From Planctomycetaceae bacterium (lineage in GTDB: Bacteria; Planctomycetota; Planctomycetia; Planctomycetales; Planctomycetaceae): a stretch of DNA of 15,630 nt. The notes under the pieces were generated by a model. The model made no database searches, was not told the origin of the DNA, and was given only the letters and a program-made list of their open reading frames with translations. The stretch is taken from the NCBI GenBank assembly GCA_003445035.1, contig DLVV01000343.1, positions 16,445-32,074 on the forward strand, read 5' to 3'. Numbering within the stretch: the stretch's first letter is position 1; each line of letters starts with the position of its first letter. The position numbers and the translations under genes are program-made. Below, piece by piece: positions 7,874-15,213 of the stretch.

Positions 7874-9007
7874 ATGAGCATCGTCGAACTGGAATTGATC
7901 GCGTTGACCGGTGCCACCGTCGATGGCGGTTGGCCCCAGGACCTCGAGGCCGAGGAAAATCTGCACACCCTGGTGCGGATCACGTCGGAAGACGGCCTGG
8001 TCGGAGTCGGCAGCTGCTTCACCTCCGGATCCCTGGTCGAGGGGGCGGCGGAACTCTTGTGGCCGTTGCTGAAGGGGCAGTCTGCCGTCGAGCCAGAACG
8101 TGTCAGCGACACGCTGCGAGAAATGACGTTCTGGCAGGGGCGGGGCGGGGCCGTAGAACATGCGATCAGCGGAATCGACATCGCGTTGTGGGACTTGATG
8201 GGGCAGGCCTGCGGGCAACCGGTCTCTCGTTTGCTGGGCGGAATTTATCGCGACCGCATCAGGCCCTACGGATCGATGCTCTTCGACGAACCGGAACCGT
8301 TGAAGGCGACGTTGGAATCGGCCGTGGGGCGTGGGTTCCGCGCGATCAAGTTGGGTTGGCGACCCTTTGGACGTCGGGATCGCCGGACGGACGAATTGCT
8401 GGTTCGCACGGCTCGCGAGACAGTCGGAGACGATGTGGCGTTGATGGTCGATGCGGGCGGCAGCGAGCAGTTCTGGCCTCACGGTGTTAACTGGGCTCGC
8501 GAAACGGCCCGCATGTTGGCGGATTACGGCATCGAATGGTTCGAGGAGCCTCTGCCACCGGATGACATCGACGGGTACGCGGAATTGACCCGATCGTCAC
8601 CGGTGCCCATTGCCGGTGGAGAGGTGCTGACGCGTCGGCAGGCGTTTTTGCCGTGGATCACTCGTCGGGCCGTCGACATCATCCAGCCGGACACGACCAA
8701 GAATGGCGGGTTGACCGAGTCGCGTCGGATAGCGATGTGGGCTTACGACCACAACGTGCAGATGGTTTCGCATGGATGGAACACGGCGGTTGGCCTCGCC
8801 GCCGATTTGCAGTTGGCTGCGGCGATCCCGGTGGCACGGTACGTCGAATATCTGACTCCGTGTGCCTATATCGAGGATCTGCTCGAGAAACCATTCGAAC
8901 TCGATGAAAACGGGTATCTGGAGATCCCGGCCGAACCCGGACTCGGGCGGGCACTTTGTCCGGATCGGGTGGCTCGTTACACGGCCTCACAGCGGGTCTT
9001 CCGCTAG
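7874..9007 (+). CDS. Mandelate racemase/muconate lactonizing-type enzyme (enolase superfamily)
   Basis: A 377-residue cytoplasmic Mg-dependent enzyme that abstracts a proton alpha to a carboxylate, so a dehydratase or racemase of an acid sugar or related acid. An N-terminal capping domain (to ~125) precedes the barrel. Metal ligands are Asp193 (VDAG), Glu224 (EEPL) and Glu250 (GGE); the catalytic dyad is Asp273 (QPDTTKNGG) and His300 (SHGWNT). The spacing 224-250-273-300 equals that of mandelate racemase (221-247-270-297). On the opposite face Lys159 lies in IKLGW, so the usual Lys-x-Lys is Lys-x-Gly here. The substrate cannot be named. It follows the FIST gene by 44 bp and precedes ribF by 57 bp. 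No ribosome binding site is evident; the ATG is the first in the frame. Confidence 0.9.
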   Translation: MSIVELELIALTGATVDGGWPQDLEAEENLHTLVRITSEDGLVGVGSCFTSGSLVEGAAELLWPLLKGQSAVEPERVSDTLREMTFWQGRGGAVEHAISGIDIALWDLMGQACGQPVSRLLGGIYRDRIRPYGSMLFDEPEPLKATLESAVGRGFRAIKLGWRPFGRRDRRTDELLVRTARETVGDDVALMVDAGGSEQFWPHGVNWARETARMLADYGIEWFEEPLPPDDIDGYAELTRSSPVPIAGGEVLTRRQAFLPWITRRAVDIIQPDTTKNGGLTESRRIAMWAYDHNVQMVSHGWNTAVGLAADLQLAAAIPVARYVEYLTPCAYIEDLLEKPFELDENGYLEIPAEPGLGRALCPDRVARYTASQRVFR

Positions 9008-9064
9008 GCAATTTATGTCCTGGGGTGTCGATCGCCGGTCGTCCCTGTTCGGCAGAGTAATGTG

Positions 9065-10036
9065 ATGCAGTTGGTTCGCGGAATCGTTGATGCGACGGGC
9101 TGCCACGGTGGGGTTGTTTCGATCGGCAACTTCGATGGTGTCCATCTGGGGCACGCGAGGATCGTTTCCAGATTGGTGTCACGGGCTCGGCGTTCCGGTC
9201 AACCGGCCGTGGTGGTGACGTTCGATCCCCATCCCATCCAATTGCTGCGGGCCGACGCGGCCCCACCACTGTTGAGCACGATCGAAGATCGGGCCCGTTG
9301 GCTGGGTGAAATGGGAGTCGATGTGCTGGTGGCATATCCGACGACAGTCGAGATGCTGAGATTGGACCCCGTCGATTTCTTTCGGGAGGTTGTCAGGGGG
9401 CAACTGGGCGCCAGCGGGATGGTCGAGGGTCCGAATTTCTTTTTCGGACGGGATCGACAGGGTGATGTTGGTGTCTTGTCGCAGTTATGTGACGCGGAGG
9501 GGATCGGGTTGGATGTGGTCGAGCCGGAATTGATCGGCAGCGAAATGGTCTCGTCAAGCCGCATACGGAGTCTGTTGGTCGAGGGAGATGTCGAATCGGC
9601 GGCCGAAATGACCGGTCGACCCTATTCGGTACGTGGCACCGTGGCTGCAGGGGAAGGGCGGGGGCGGAAGTTGGGAGTGCCGACCGCCAATCTCTCCGAA
9701 GTTCTCACGCTGGTGCCCGGTGATGGGGTCTACGTGGGGGCAACCGACGTGGACGGGCGGCGGCAACCGGCTGCAATCCATGTCGGGAGCAATCCGACGT
9801 TCGGGGAATCGGCCGACAAGGTCGAGGTGCACCTGCTGGCTTTCGACGGCGATTTGTATGGACAGGAACTGGTGGTTCAGTTTCTGGAACGAGTGCGTGG
9901 GACCGTCGAGTTCGAATCGGTCGACGCGTTGCGGGAACAGTTGACCGATGACATCGAGGCGGTGTGGCAATATGTCGAGGCTCACCCCGCCGACGACATC
10001 GAAACTGGCGAGGTGGACAATTCCGGGTTATCCTGA
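9065..10036 (+). CDS. ribF: Bifunctional riboflavin kinase / FAD synthetase RibF
   Basis: It phosphorylates riboflavin to FMN and adenylylates FMN to FAD in the cytoplasm. The 323 residues match the ~310 usual. The N-terminal nucleotidyltransferase domain shows SIGNFDGVHLGH (19-30, the HxGH site), VTFDPHP (51-57), GPNFFFGRDRQGD (122-134) and SSSRIRSLL (163-171). The C-terminal flavokinase domain (from ~185) has GRGRKLGVPTANL (198-210, with the PTAN site at 206-209), GVYVG, SNPTFG and the catalytic Glu254 in VEVHLLAFDGDLYG. The family usually has Asp where Asn124 stands. A GTG at 9062 is equally possible as start; ATG is preferred, and neither has a clear ribosome binding site. nrnA follows after 33 bp. 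In many bacteria both genes sit in the infB-rbfA-truB cluster, which is absent here. Confidence 0.95.
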   Translation: MQLVRGIVDATGCHGGVVSIGNFDGVHLGHARIVSRLVSRARRSGQPAVVVTFDPHPIQLLRADAAPPLLSTIEDRARWLGEMGVDVLVAYPTTVEMLRLDPVDFFREVVRGQLGASGMVEGPNFFFGRDRQGDVGVLSQLCDAEGIGLDVVEPELIGSEMVSSSRIRSLLVEGDVESAAEMTGRPYSVRGTVAAGEGRGRKLGVPTANLSEVLTLVPGDGVYVGATDVDGRRQPAAIHVGSNPTFGESADKVEVHLLAFDGDLYGQELVVQFLERVRGTVEFESVDALREQLTDDIEAVWQYVEAHPADDIETGEVDNSGLS

Positions 10037-10069
10037 CCGTTTGGGTCGGGTCGACGGCGAGAGGAAACG

Positions 10070-11062
10070 ATGGCGATCGACTGGCAAGCGTTCTGCGATT
10101 TGGTGGTTCGGCACGAACGATTCGTGCTAACCAGTCACGTGAGACCAGATGCCGACGCTATCGGTTCGGAGATTGGGTTGGCCGAACTTCTCGAGGCGCA
10201 GGGCAAGACGGTTCGGATCATTAACCCTTCTCCGATCACCGAGAGCCTGAGATTTCTGGATCCTGGCGGTCGTGTGCAGTCAATCGGGGTCGACGTGGAC
10301 TTGGCATCGGCCTGCGACACCGATGTTCATATTGTGCTGGACACCAGCGCTTGGGCCCAGGTCGAGGGCGTGGGTGAAGTGCTGCGATCAACCGGTGCGG
10401 TGAAAGTGGTGATCGATCACCATCAGAGCAGCGATCACCTCGCGGATCACGAGTTCAAGGACACGTCGGCCGAGGCGACAGGCCGGCTGATCGTCGACTT
10501 GGCCGAGATGGCCGGCTGGGAAATTTCGCCAGTCGCCGCGACCGCGTTGTTCTGTGCGATTGCCACCGACACCGGATGGTTCCGGTTCTCATCAACCAAC
10601 GGAGGGACGCTCCGGGCCGTCGGCCGGTTGATTGACCTTGGTGCCCAGCCGGACCTATCATACCGGCGGTTGTACGAGCGTTATTCGCTTTCCCGAGTCC
10701 GGCTGACCGGCCGGTTGTTGGAACGAATCGAGATGGCCTGCGATGGTCGCTTGGCCTGGCTGGCTGCTCGGCGGGAAGATTTCGCCCAAACCGGTGCCGT
10801 GCCGGCCGATACCGAGGACGTGGTCAACGAGTGTTTTCGGATCGTCGGTGTCGAGTGTGCCTTTATTGCTCACGAGCAACGGGACGGACGTGTAAAAGTG
10901 AGTTTTCGGAGTCGAGGCGATGTGGATGTCGCTGCCGTGGCCGAGGGATTCGGTGGCGGTGGGCATCGTCAGGCCTCAGGAGCCCTGTTCGATGGGCCGT
11001 TTGACCAGGGGCTGGCCCGGTTGATTGACGCGATGTCCATTGTTCTGTCGGCCAAGACCTAG
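10070..11062 (+). CDS. nrnA: DHH/DHHA1 phosphoesterase, NrnA-like oligoribonuclease/pAp phosphatase
   Basis: A 330-residue cytoplasmic DHH-family protein of the NrnA type, which degrades nano-RNAs to mononucleotides and often hydrolyses 3'-phosphoadenosine 5'-phosphate. The Mn-binding residues are visible: the RPDADAIGSE motif (25-34, Asp27 and Asp29), Asp91 in LDTSAW, the DHH triad 116-118, and Asp167 in ATDTGWFRF. The C-terminal DHHA1 domain ends in the substrate loop GGGGHRQASG (about 295-304). All catalytic residues are present. GAGGA at 10061-10065 places the ATG start. It is the likely second gene of a ribF-nrnA unit. Cyclic dinucleotide-degrading relatives have the same core, but they usually carry extra membrane and GGDEF domains, which are absent here. 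Confidence 0.92.
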   Translation: MAIDWQAFCDLVVRHERFVLTSHVRPDADAIGSEIGLAELLEAQGKTVRIINPSPITESLRFLDPGGRVQSIGVDVDLASACDTDVHIVLDTSAWAQVEGVGEVLRSTGAVKVVIDHHQSSDHLADHEFKDTSAEATGRLIVDLAEMAGWEISPVAATALFCAIATDTGWFRFSSTNGGTLRAVGRLIDLGAQPDLSYRRLYERYSLSRVRLTGRLLERIEMACDGRLAWLAARREDFAQTGAVPADTEDVVNECFRIVGVECAFIAHEQRDGRVKVSFRSRGDVDVAAVAEGFGGGGHRQASGALFDGPFDQGLARLIDAMSIVLSAKT

Positions 11063-11133
11063 ATCACGACAACTGTCCCACCAACTGGATGTTCATCCCC
11101 CCCGCTCCTCCCTTTTTTGCACCGCAATCGGTG

Positions 11134-11143
11134 ACCGTACGGT
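11134..11143. repeat. Perfect 10-bp palindrome, possible operator
   Basis: ACCGTACGGT reads identically on both strands. It lies 46 bp upstream of the TTGACA box and about 175 bp before the Rieske ATG. An operator role is inferred only from position. Confidence 0.25.
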
Positions 11144-11188
11144 TTCCGTTTCGCGGACCTCGCCAATCGAGTCCTCCCACAGTACGTT

Positions 11189-11216
11189 TTGACACCCAAT
11201 ACCCAACGGTCCCAAT
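11189..11216 (+). promoter_or_regulatory. Candidate promoter for the Rieske/cytochrome b operon
   Basis: A perfect -35 box TTGACA (11189-11194) is followed after 16 bp by CCCAAT (11211-11216), a poor -10 that matches only at its last three bases. The message would have about 95 nt of leader. An activator would probably be needed given the weak -10. Confidence 0.3.
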
Positions 11217-11318
11217 TCGGCCTCGGACGGGCACGTGATCGTCGTTGTGCCCAGCTGGATTCGGTGAGCCCCGACTTGCACGAATTGCCATGACGGCAAC
11301 TCTGCCAGGAGACGATCG

Positions 11319-12197
11319 ATGATCGAAGAAAATCCTCAAGCTGACGAGACTCCCGAGGATATTCCTGTCGGCGATTTGAGCGGTGAAACTGACGATGTGC
11401 AGGACTCCGTGGAATCGTCCACGGACCCTGCTGCAGATGAATTCCCCGGATTTGCCGAGGGCGAAGTGGACGGCGGCGGCGATGAGTCGCCGGGATACTC
11501 AGCGGACGACTCAGTCCCCGATATTGCGGACATCGCGGAAGTTGCCGAGGTCACCGAAGACGCCGACGACAGTGAGGATGGCGTGACGGAAAGCGGGTTG
11601 CCGCCCGCGGACGTGTCCGGAGCGTCAGAAGGAGCCGGTCCCGGCAGGCGGTCGTTTCTGTCACAGATTCTGGCTGGCACCATCGGGGCGGTCGTGGGAC
11701 TGGTGCCGGTGGTTTCGGGCCTGGTCTTCTTCCTCGACCCGCTGTTTCGGCGTGGGCGGTCAACTCAGTCGGAAGGCTCGGGAGCGGGTTCCGGGAAGGA
11801 CGCGGAGGGTTTCATCAAGCTGCCGGTGGCTCGAGCACTGTTGCCCAAAGACGGGACTCCTCAGCAGGTGACTGTTGAAGACGATCTTGTTGATGCCTGG
11901 AACAAGTTCCCGAACGTGCCTATCGGGAGCGTTTGGGTGCGGGTCAGTGAATCGGGTGATGTCATCGTGTTCAACACGATTTGTCCGCACCTGGGATGCT
12001 CAGTCGAATACCGGAATGTGGAAACCGATTTCTACTGTCCGTGCCATCTGAGCGCGTTCAAACTCGATGGCACCAAGGATAACCCCATTCCTCCGCGCGA
12101 CATGGACAGCCTGGCCGTGAAGCCAGGCACCGGTGATGAGATTTGGGTTCAGTTCAAGAACTTCCGCGGAGGAATCTCCGAGAAGGTAGAAATATGA
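11319..12197 (+). CDS. Rieske 2Fe-2S subunit of a bc complex, with twin-arginine motif and long acidic N terminus
   Basis: The high-potential iron-sulfur subunit that takes an electron from quinol and passes it to the c-type heme. The cluster motifs are complete: Cys222-Pro-His224-Leu-Gly-Cys227 and Cys240-Pro-Cys242-His243-Leu-Ser-Ala-Phe. By family rule, Cys222, His224, Cys240 and His243 bind the cluster and Cys227-Cys242 form a disulfide. One membrane helix (about 117-139) follows a twin-arginine motif (Gly-Arg110-Arg111-Ser-Phe-Leu), so Tat-dependent insertion is expected. Residues 1-109 contain 35 Asp/Glu and no Lys, Arg or His, an extraordinary n-region. AGGAGA at 11307-11312 supports the ATG, and no other Met exists before residue 262. 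Its TGA overlaps the cytochrome b ATG. At 292 residues it is ~100 longer than typical Rieske subunits. Confidence 0.94.
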   Translation: MIEENPQADETPEDIPVGDLSGETDDVQDSVESSTDPAADEFPGFAEGEVDGGGDESPGYSADDSVPDIADIAEVAEVTEDADDSEDGVTESGLPPADVSGASEGAGPGRRSFLSQILAGTIGAVVGLVPVVSGLVFFLDPLFRRGRSTQSEGSGAGSGKDAEGFIKLPVARALLPKDGTPQQVTVEDDLVDAWNKFPNVPIGSVWVRVSESGDVIVFNTICPHLGCSVEYRNVETDFYCPCHLSAFKLDGTKDNPIPPRDMDSLAVKPGTGDEIWVQFKNFRGGISEKVEI

Positions 12198-14155
12198 TCC
12201 GCAGTCTGTTGGCCTGGCTCGACGACCGCACCGGTTACGCAGGCGTTCTGCACGAGGCACTCTACGAACGGGTCCCCGGCGGAGCTCGCTGGCGTTACGT
12301 CTGGGGCAGTACGCTGGTCTTCACTTTCAGCGTGCAGATGATCACCGGGTTCTTCCTGTGGACCGCCTACAGTCCCAGTGCCAATACGGCCTGGGAGAGC
12401 GTGTATTACATTCAGAACGAGATGACTTTCGGGTCGATCGTCCGTGGGCTGCACCACTTCACCGCTCAACTGATGATCGTATTGATGGCGGTGCATCTGG
12501 TGCAGGTGATCATCGACGGTGCGTACAAGGCGCCCCGTGAGATGAACTTTTGGCTGGGCCTGGTGTTGATGCAGATCGTGCTGGGGTTGTCGTTGACCGG
12601 CTACCTGTTGCCGTGGGACCAGAAGGGTTACTACGCGACACAAGTGGCGACCAAGATCATGGGCAACGCACCGGTTATCGGTGTGGAGGCCCAGGAACTG
12701 ATCCAGGGCGGGCCGAAATACGGTCACCACACCCTGACTCGATTCTTTGCGTTGCATGCCGGACTGCTTCCGGCCTCGCTGGTGGCCTTCCTGGGCCTGC
12801 ACCTGTACGTCTTCCGGCGTCATGGCCTGACGGTCAAGGACAAAAATCATGCCCCCGAAACCACCTTCTGGCCGGATCAGGTGCTCAAGGACGGCGTTGC
12901 CTGCCTGGCCGTGTTGTTGCTGGTACTCGGGTTGTCGATCTGGAAGGGAGCCGAGTTGAGTGCGCCGGCGAATCCGGCAGAGAATTATGCGGCGGCACGA
13001 CCGGAGTGGTACTTCCTGTTCCTGTTCCGGTTCCTGAAGTTCGAGTTCATCGAGCATTTTGGTTTGGCATTCGGGTCGATTTATGTGCCCGGGGCGTTGA
13101 TGGCCGTGGTGGCGGCAATGCCACTGGTCGGTCGCTGGGCGATCGGACACAAGTTCAACGTGGCGTTCACGTGGGTGTTGACGATCGGAATTGGGGCCTT
13201 GACGCTGTTGGCTTTCTACGAGGACGGAAACAGCGAACCTCACCAGGCGGCGATTCTCGAGGCACACCGTGATTCCGCGAGGATCAAGGAACTCGCCGGC
13301 GGGCCCGACAAGATTCCTGTCTCTGGGGCCGTGACGTTGCTCCGCGAGGATCCTTTCACCCAGGGGCCCCGTCTGTTTGCCAAACACTGTTTCGGTTGCC
13401 ATCGATATGACGGCCATGATGGTCGCGGGCGGCTGGTCTATGAGAGCGGAGCAGACGGCAAACAGGTGCGTGGGACACCCACGGCGGTGGACTTGGGCGA
13501 TTTTGCGTCGCCGGCTTGGATGCGTGCCGTTGTGATGGATTACTCGAATCACTTTGCCCCCCTGAAGAACGCTCAGTGGTTCAAGAATCCCGGGGAAGCC
13601 GAAGTCCTGAACCCGGACGATTCGGAAATGGCGGATTGGTCAGGGGACGCCGAAGCTCTCAACAGTGCCGAGAATGTCGAGAACGTCAAGGCGTTGGTGG
13701 CGTTCCTGGTCGCCCGGGCGGCCCACAAAGACAATGGCCAGGAGGCCAAGGCTGCAGATCCGGATCAGGTGGAGAGGGGCCGAGTGCTGGCCGTAGATGG
13801 TGATTGGGCCGGCGCGATCAACGGCACATCGTGTGCCGATTGTCACTCGTCGATCGGAGGTCCGTTCAAGGCCGTTGGCGATGACGACGCCGATGATTAT
13901 CCGAACCTGTCGGGATATGGCTCGGCGGCGTGGTTGAAGAGCTTCCTGGCAAACCCGGGGGCTGCTCAGCACTACGGTGAGAAGAACCAAATGCCATCCT
14001 ACGCCGAGCGAATGACGGCCGAAGAGCTCGAGTTGCTGGTTCGCTGGCTGACCGGTGATTACGCCCCGACGGCGGTCGAACGGTACGACAATCGTCGGGT
14101 AAAGGGCACAGCAGAATCCAGGGAGCCGGCCGTCGAGGCGTCGGAGGAGAAATAG
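12194..14155 (+). CDS. Cytochrome b/subunit IV fused to a diheme cytochrome c domain
   Basis: The membrane core of a quinol:cytochrome c oxidoreductase, 653 residues. Residues 1-215 are the cytochrome b part with four helices and heme b ligands His87/His101 and His188/His203; the second pair has 14 intervening residues as in b6. Residues 230-345 form subunit IV with three helices and the quinol-site motif PEWY (270-273). Seven helices put the C terminus in the periplasm, where residues 390-653 carry two c-type heme sites: CFGCH (399-403) and CADCH (547-551). Met479 and Met600 (QMPSYAERMTAEE) are likely axial ligands. No separate c1 or f gene follows, so the tail presumably accepts electrons from the Rieske cluster. 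The ATG overlaps the Rieske stop (ATGA), with AAGG upstream; the open frame extends back to 12143, but those residues lie inside the Rieske gene. Val36 replaces the Cys that holds heme ci in b6. Confidence 0.94.
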   Translation: MIRSLLAWLDDRTGYAGVLHEALYERVPGGARWRYVWGSTLVFTFSVQMITGFFLWTAYSPSANTAWESVYYIQNEMTFGSIVRGLHHFTAQLMIVLMAVHLVQVIIDGAYKAPREMNFWLGLVLMQIVLGLSLTGYLLPWDQKGYYATQVATKIMGNAPVIGVEAQELIQGGPKYGHHTLTRFFALHAGLLPASLVAFLGLHLYVFRRHGLTVKDKNHAPETTFWPDQVLKDGVACLAVLLLVLGLSIWKGAELSAPANPAENYAAARPEWYFLFLFRFLKFEFIEHFGLAFGSIYVPGALMAVVAAMPLVGRWAIGHKFNVAFTWVLTIGIGALTLLAFYEDGNSEPHQAAILEAHRDSARIKELAGGPDKIPVSGAVTLLREDPFTQGPRLFAKHCFGCHRYDGHDGRGRLVYESGADGKQVRGTPTAVDLGDFASPAWMRAVVMDYSNHFAPLKNAQWFKNPGEAEVLNPDDSEMADWSGDAEALNSAENVENVKALVAFLVARAAHKDNGQEAKAADPDQVERGRVLAVDGDWAGAINGTSCADCHSSIGGPFKAVGDDDADDYPNLSGYGSAAWLKSFLANPGAAQHYGEKNQMPSYAERMTAEELELLVRWLTGDYAPTAVERYDNRRVKGTAESREPAVEASEEK

Positions 14156-14169
14156 GGGGCGGTTGTCGA

Positions 14170-15186
14170 TCAGATGCCGCCGCCGGTTTCCTGTCCCAGT
14201 TTCTTGAGGTACGGTGTCACCCGCCGAAGCCCCTCCTCGGCGGTGACGATTCTGCGGTAGCCGAAGTCACGTACGGCGGCCTCGATCGAGAAGCTGTGAG
14301 AGCGAGCGAGTTGTTCGGCCAGGAAACGGGTCATGGGCGGGTCCCCTTTCAGTGGCAGGATCCGCCAAACCCATTCCAGTGCCCCGCCCAGTTTCCGTGC
14401 CGCCGGGGTCGAAATCGACCGACTGACCTTTGGCAGTTCGGCAAGTTCCAGAAGCAGGTTGATCCACTCCCACAAGTTGACGCTTTCGGGCTCGTTGATG
14501 AAATAGGCGTTTCCGGCGTGGGGGGCGTCGGGGCTGAGCAGGTCGGCGGCCTGCAGGTGTGCCGCGGCGGCGTTTTCGACGTAGACGGTCGAAATGACAT
14601 TTTGGCCGTCTCCGACTTGCCGCAGCCGTCCATGACGTGCCTTCTGGATCAGCCTGGGAAGAAGGTGGTTGTCACGGGGCCCCCAGATCAGGTGAGGTCG
14701 CAGGGCGACGGTGGCCAGGTCTCGCTCTCCGTTGGCCGCCAGCACCGCTGCCTCGGCCAACGCCTTGGATCGGGGGTATCCGCAGAGGAACCGGTCGGGA
14801 TACGGCCGCGATTCATCTGCATCGACCATGTCACTTCCGTCGAAAATCACGCTGGGGCTGCTGGTGTAGACGAATCGTGCAGCACCCGCGTTGGCGGCTG
14901 CGGAAAGCAGGGTGCGAGTGCCGTGCGTGTTGATGTTTTCGTAGAGCGACCATGGGCCCCAGATACCCGGCACAGCGGCGCAGTGAAAGACTGTGGAGAT
15001 GTCACGACAGGCACACATGACCGCCTCGACATCCCGCACATCGCCACGGAACCAGGTCACGCCCGGCAATGAGAGGCATTCGGGTTCGCTGCGGCAAAAC
15101 ACGCGGATGGTTTCCCCGCGAGCCACGAGTTGTTCGACCAGATAGCGACCCAAAAAGCCGCTTCCGCCTGTGACCAGGTTGCTCAA
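14170..15186 (-). CDS. oleD: OleD-type NAD(P)-dependent 2-alkyl-3-ketoacid reductase
   Basis: A 338-residue extended short-chain dehydrogenase of the 3-beta-HSD type. In the olefin pathway OleD reduces the 2-alkyl-3-keto acid made by OleA to the beta-hydroxy acid that OleC uses. The Rossmann motif LVTGGSGFLG (4-13) opens the protein; the catalytic residues are Ser109/Ser110 in YTSSPSVIFDG and Tyr137-x3-Lys141 (GYPRSK). The SSPSV-FDG and DESRPYP stretches are typical of OleD. The start is a TTG at 15186: a stop lies upstream in frame, no ATG or GTG precedes the Rossmann motif, and residue 4 already begins the first strand. oleC ends 27 bp upstream, so the two form an operon. A general sterol or sugar epimerase is the alternative, made unlikely by the neighbour. 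It converges on the cytochrome gene with 14 bp between. Confidence 0.87.
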   Translation of the reverse strand: MSNLVTGGSGFLGRYLVEQLVARGETIRVFCRSEPECLSLPGVTWFRGDVRDVEAVMCACRDISTVFHCAAVPGIWGPWSLYENINTHGTRTLLSAAANAGAARFVYTSSPSVIFDGSDMVDADESRPYPDRFLCGYPRSKALAEAAVLAANGERDLATVALRPHLIWGPRDNHLLPRLIQKARHGRLRQVGDGQNVISTVYVENAAAAHLQAADLLSPDAPHAGNAYFINEPESVNLWEWINLLLELAELPKVSRSISTPAARKLGGALEWVWRILPLKGDPPMTRFLAEQLARSHSFSIEAAVRDFGYRRIVTAEEGLRRVTPYLKKLGQETGGGI

Positions 15187-15213
15187 ACCAGTCTGCCCAC
15201 ACTCATTGGTTGA

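Larger units (their letters stand above)
11063..11318 (+). other. Non-coding leader region of the bc operon
   Basis: 256 bp between nrnA and the Rieske gene, with no recognisable protein. It holds a pyrimidine run ending in six T (about 11098-11117), the perfect palindrome ACCGTACGGT (11134-11143), a TTGACA box (11189-11194) and a TTGCC/GGCAA hairpin (11285-11299) just before the ribosome binding site AGGAGA (11307-11312). Confidence 0.6.

Noticed and set aside
11098..11117. Pyrimidine run ending in six T after nrnA, as a terminator
   Set aside because: No stable GC hairpin precedes the T-run, so a Rho-independent terminator is not supported.
12149..13552. Minus-strand open frame of 467 codons
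   Set aside because: It lies wholly opposite the cytochrome b gene; the His/Gln/Arg-rich sequence is an antisense artefact of GC-rich coding.
15183..15206. Seven-codon frame (MSVGRLV, stop) overlapping the oleD TTG start, as a leader peptide
   Set aside because: It could couple translation to oleD, but such short frames are common by chance and there is no ribosome binding site or conservation evidence.
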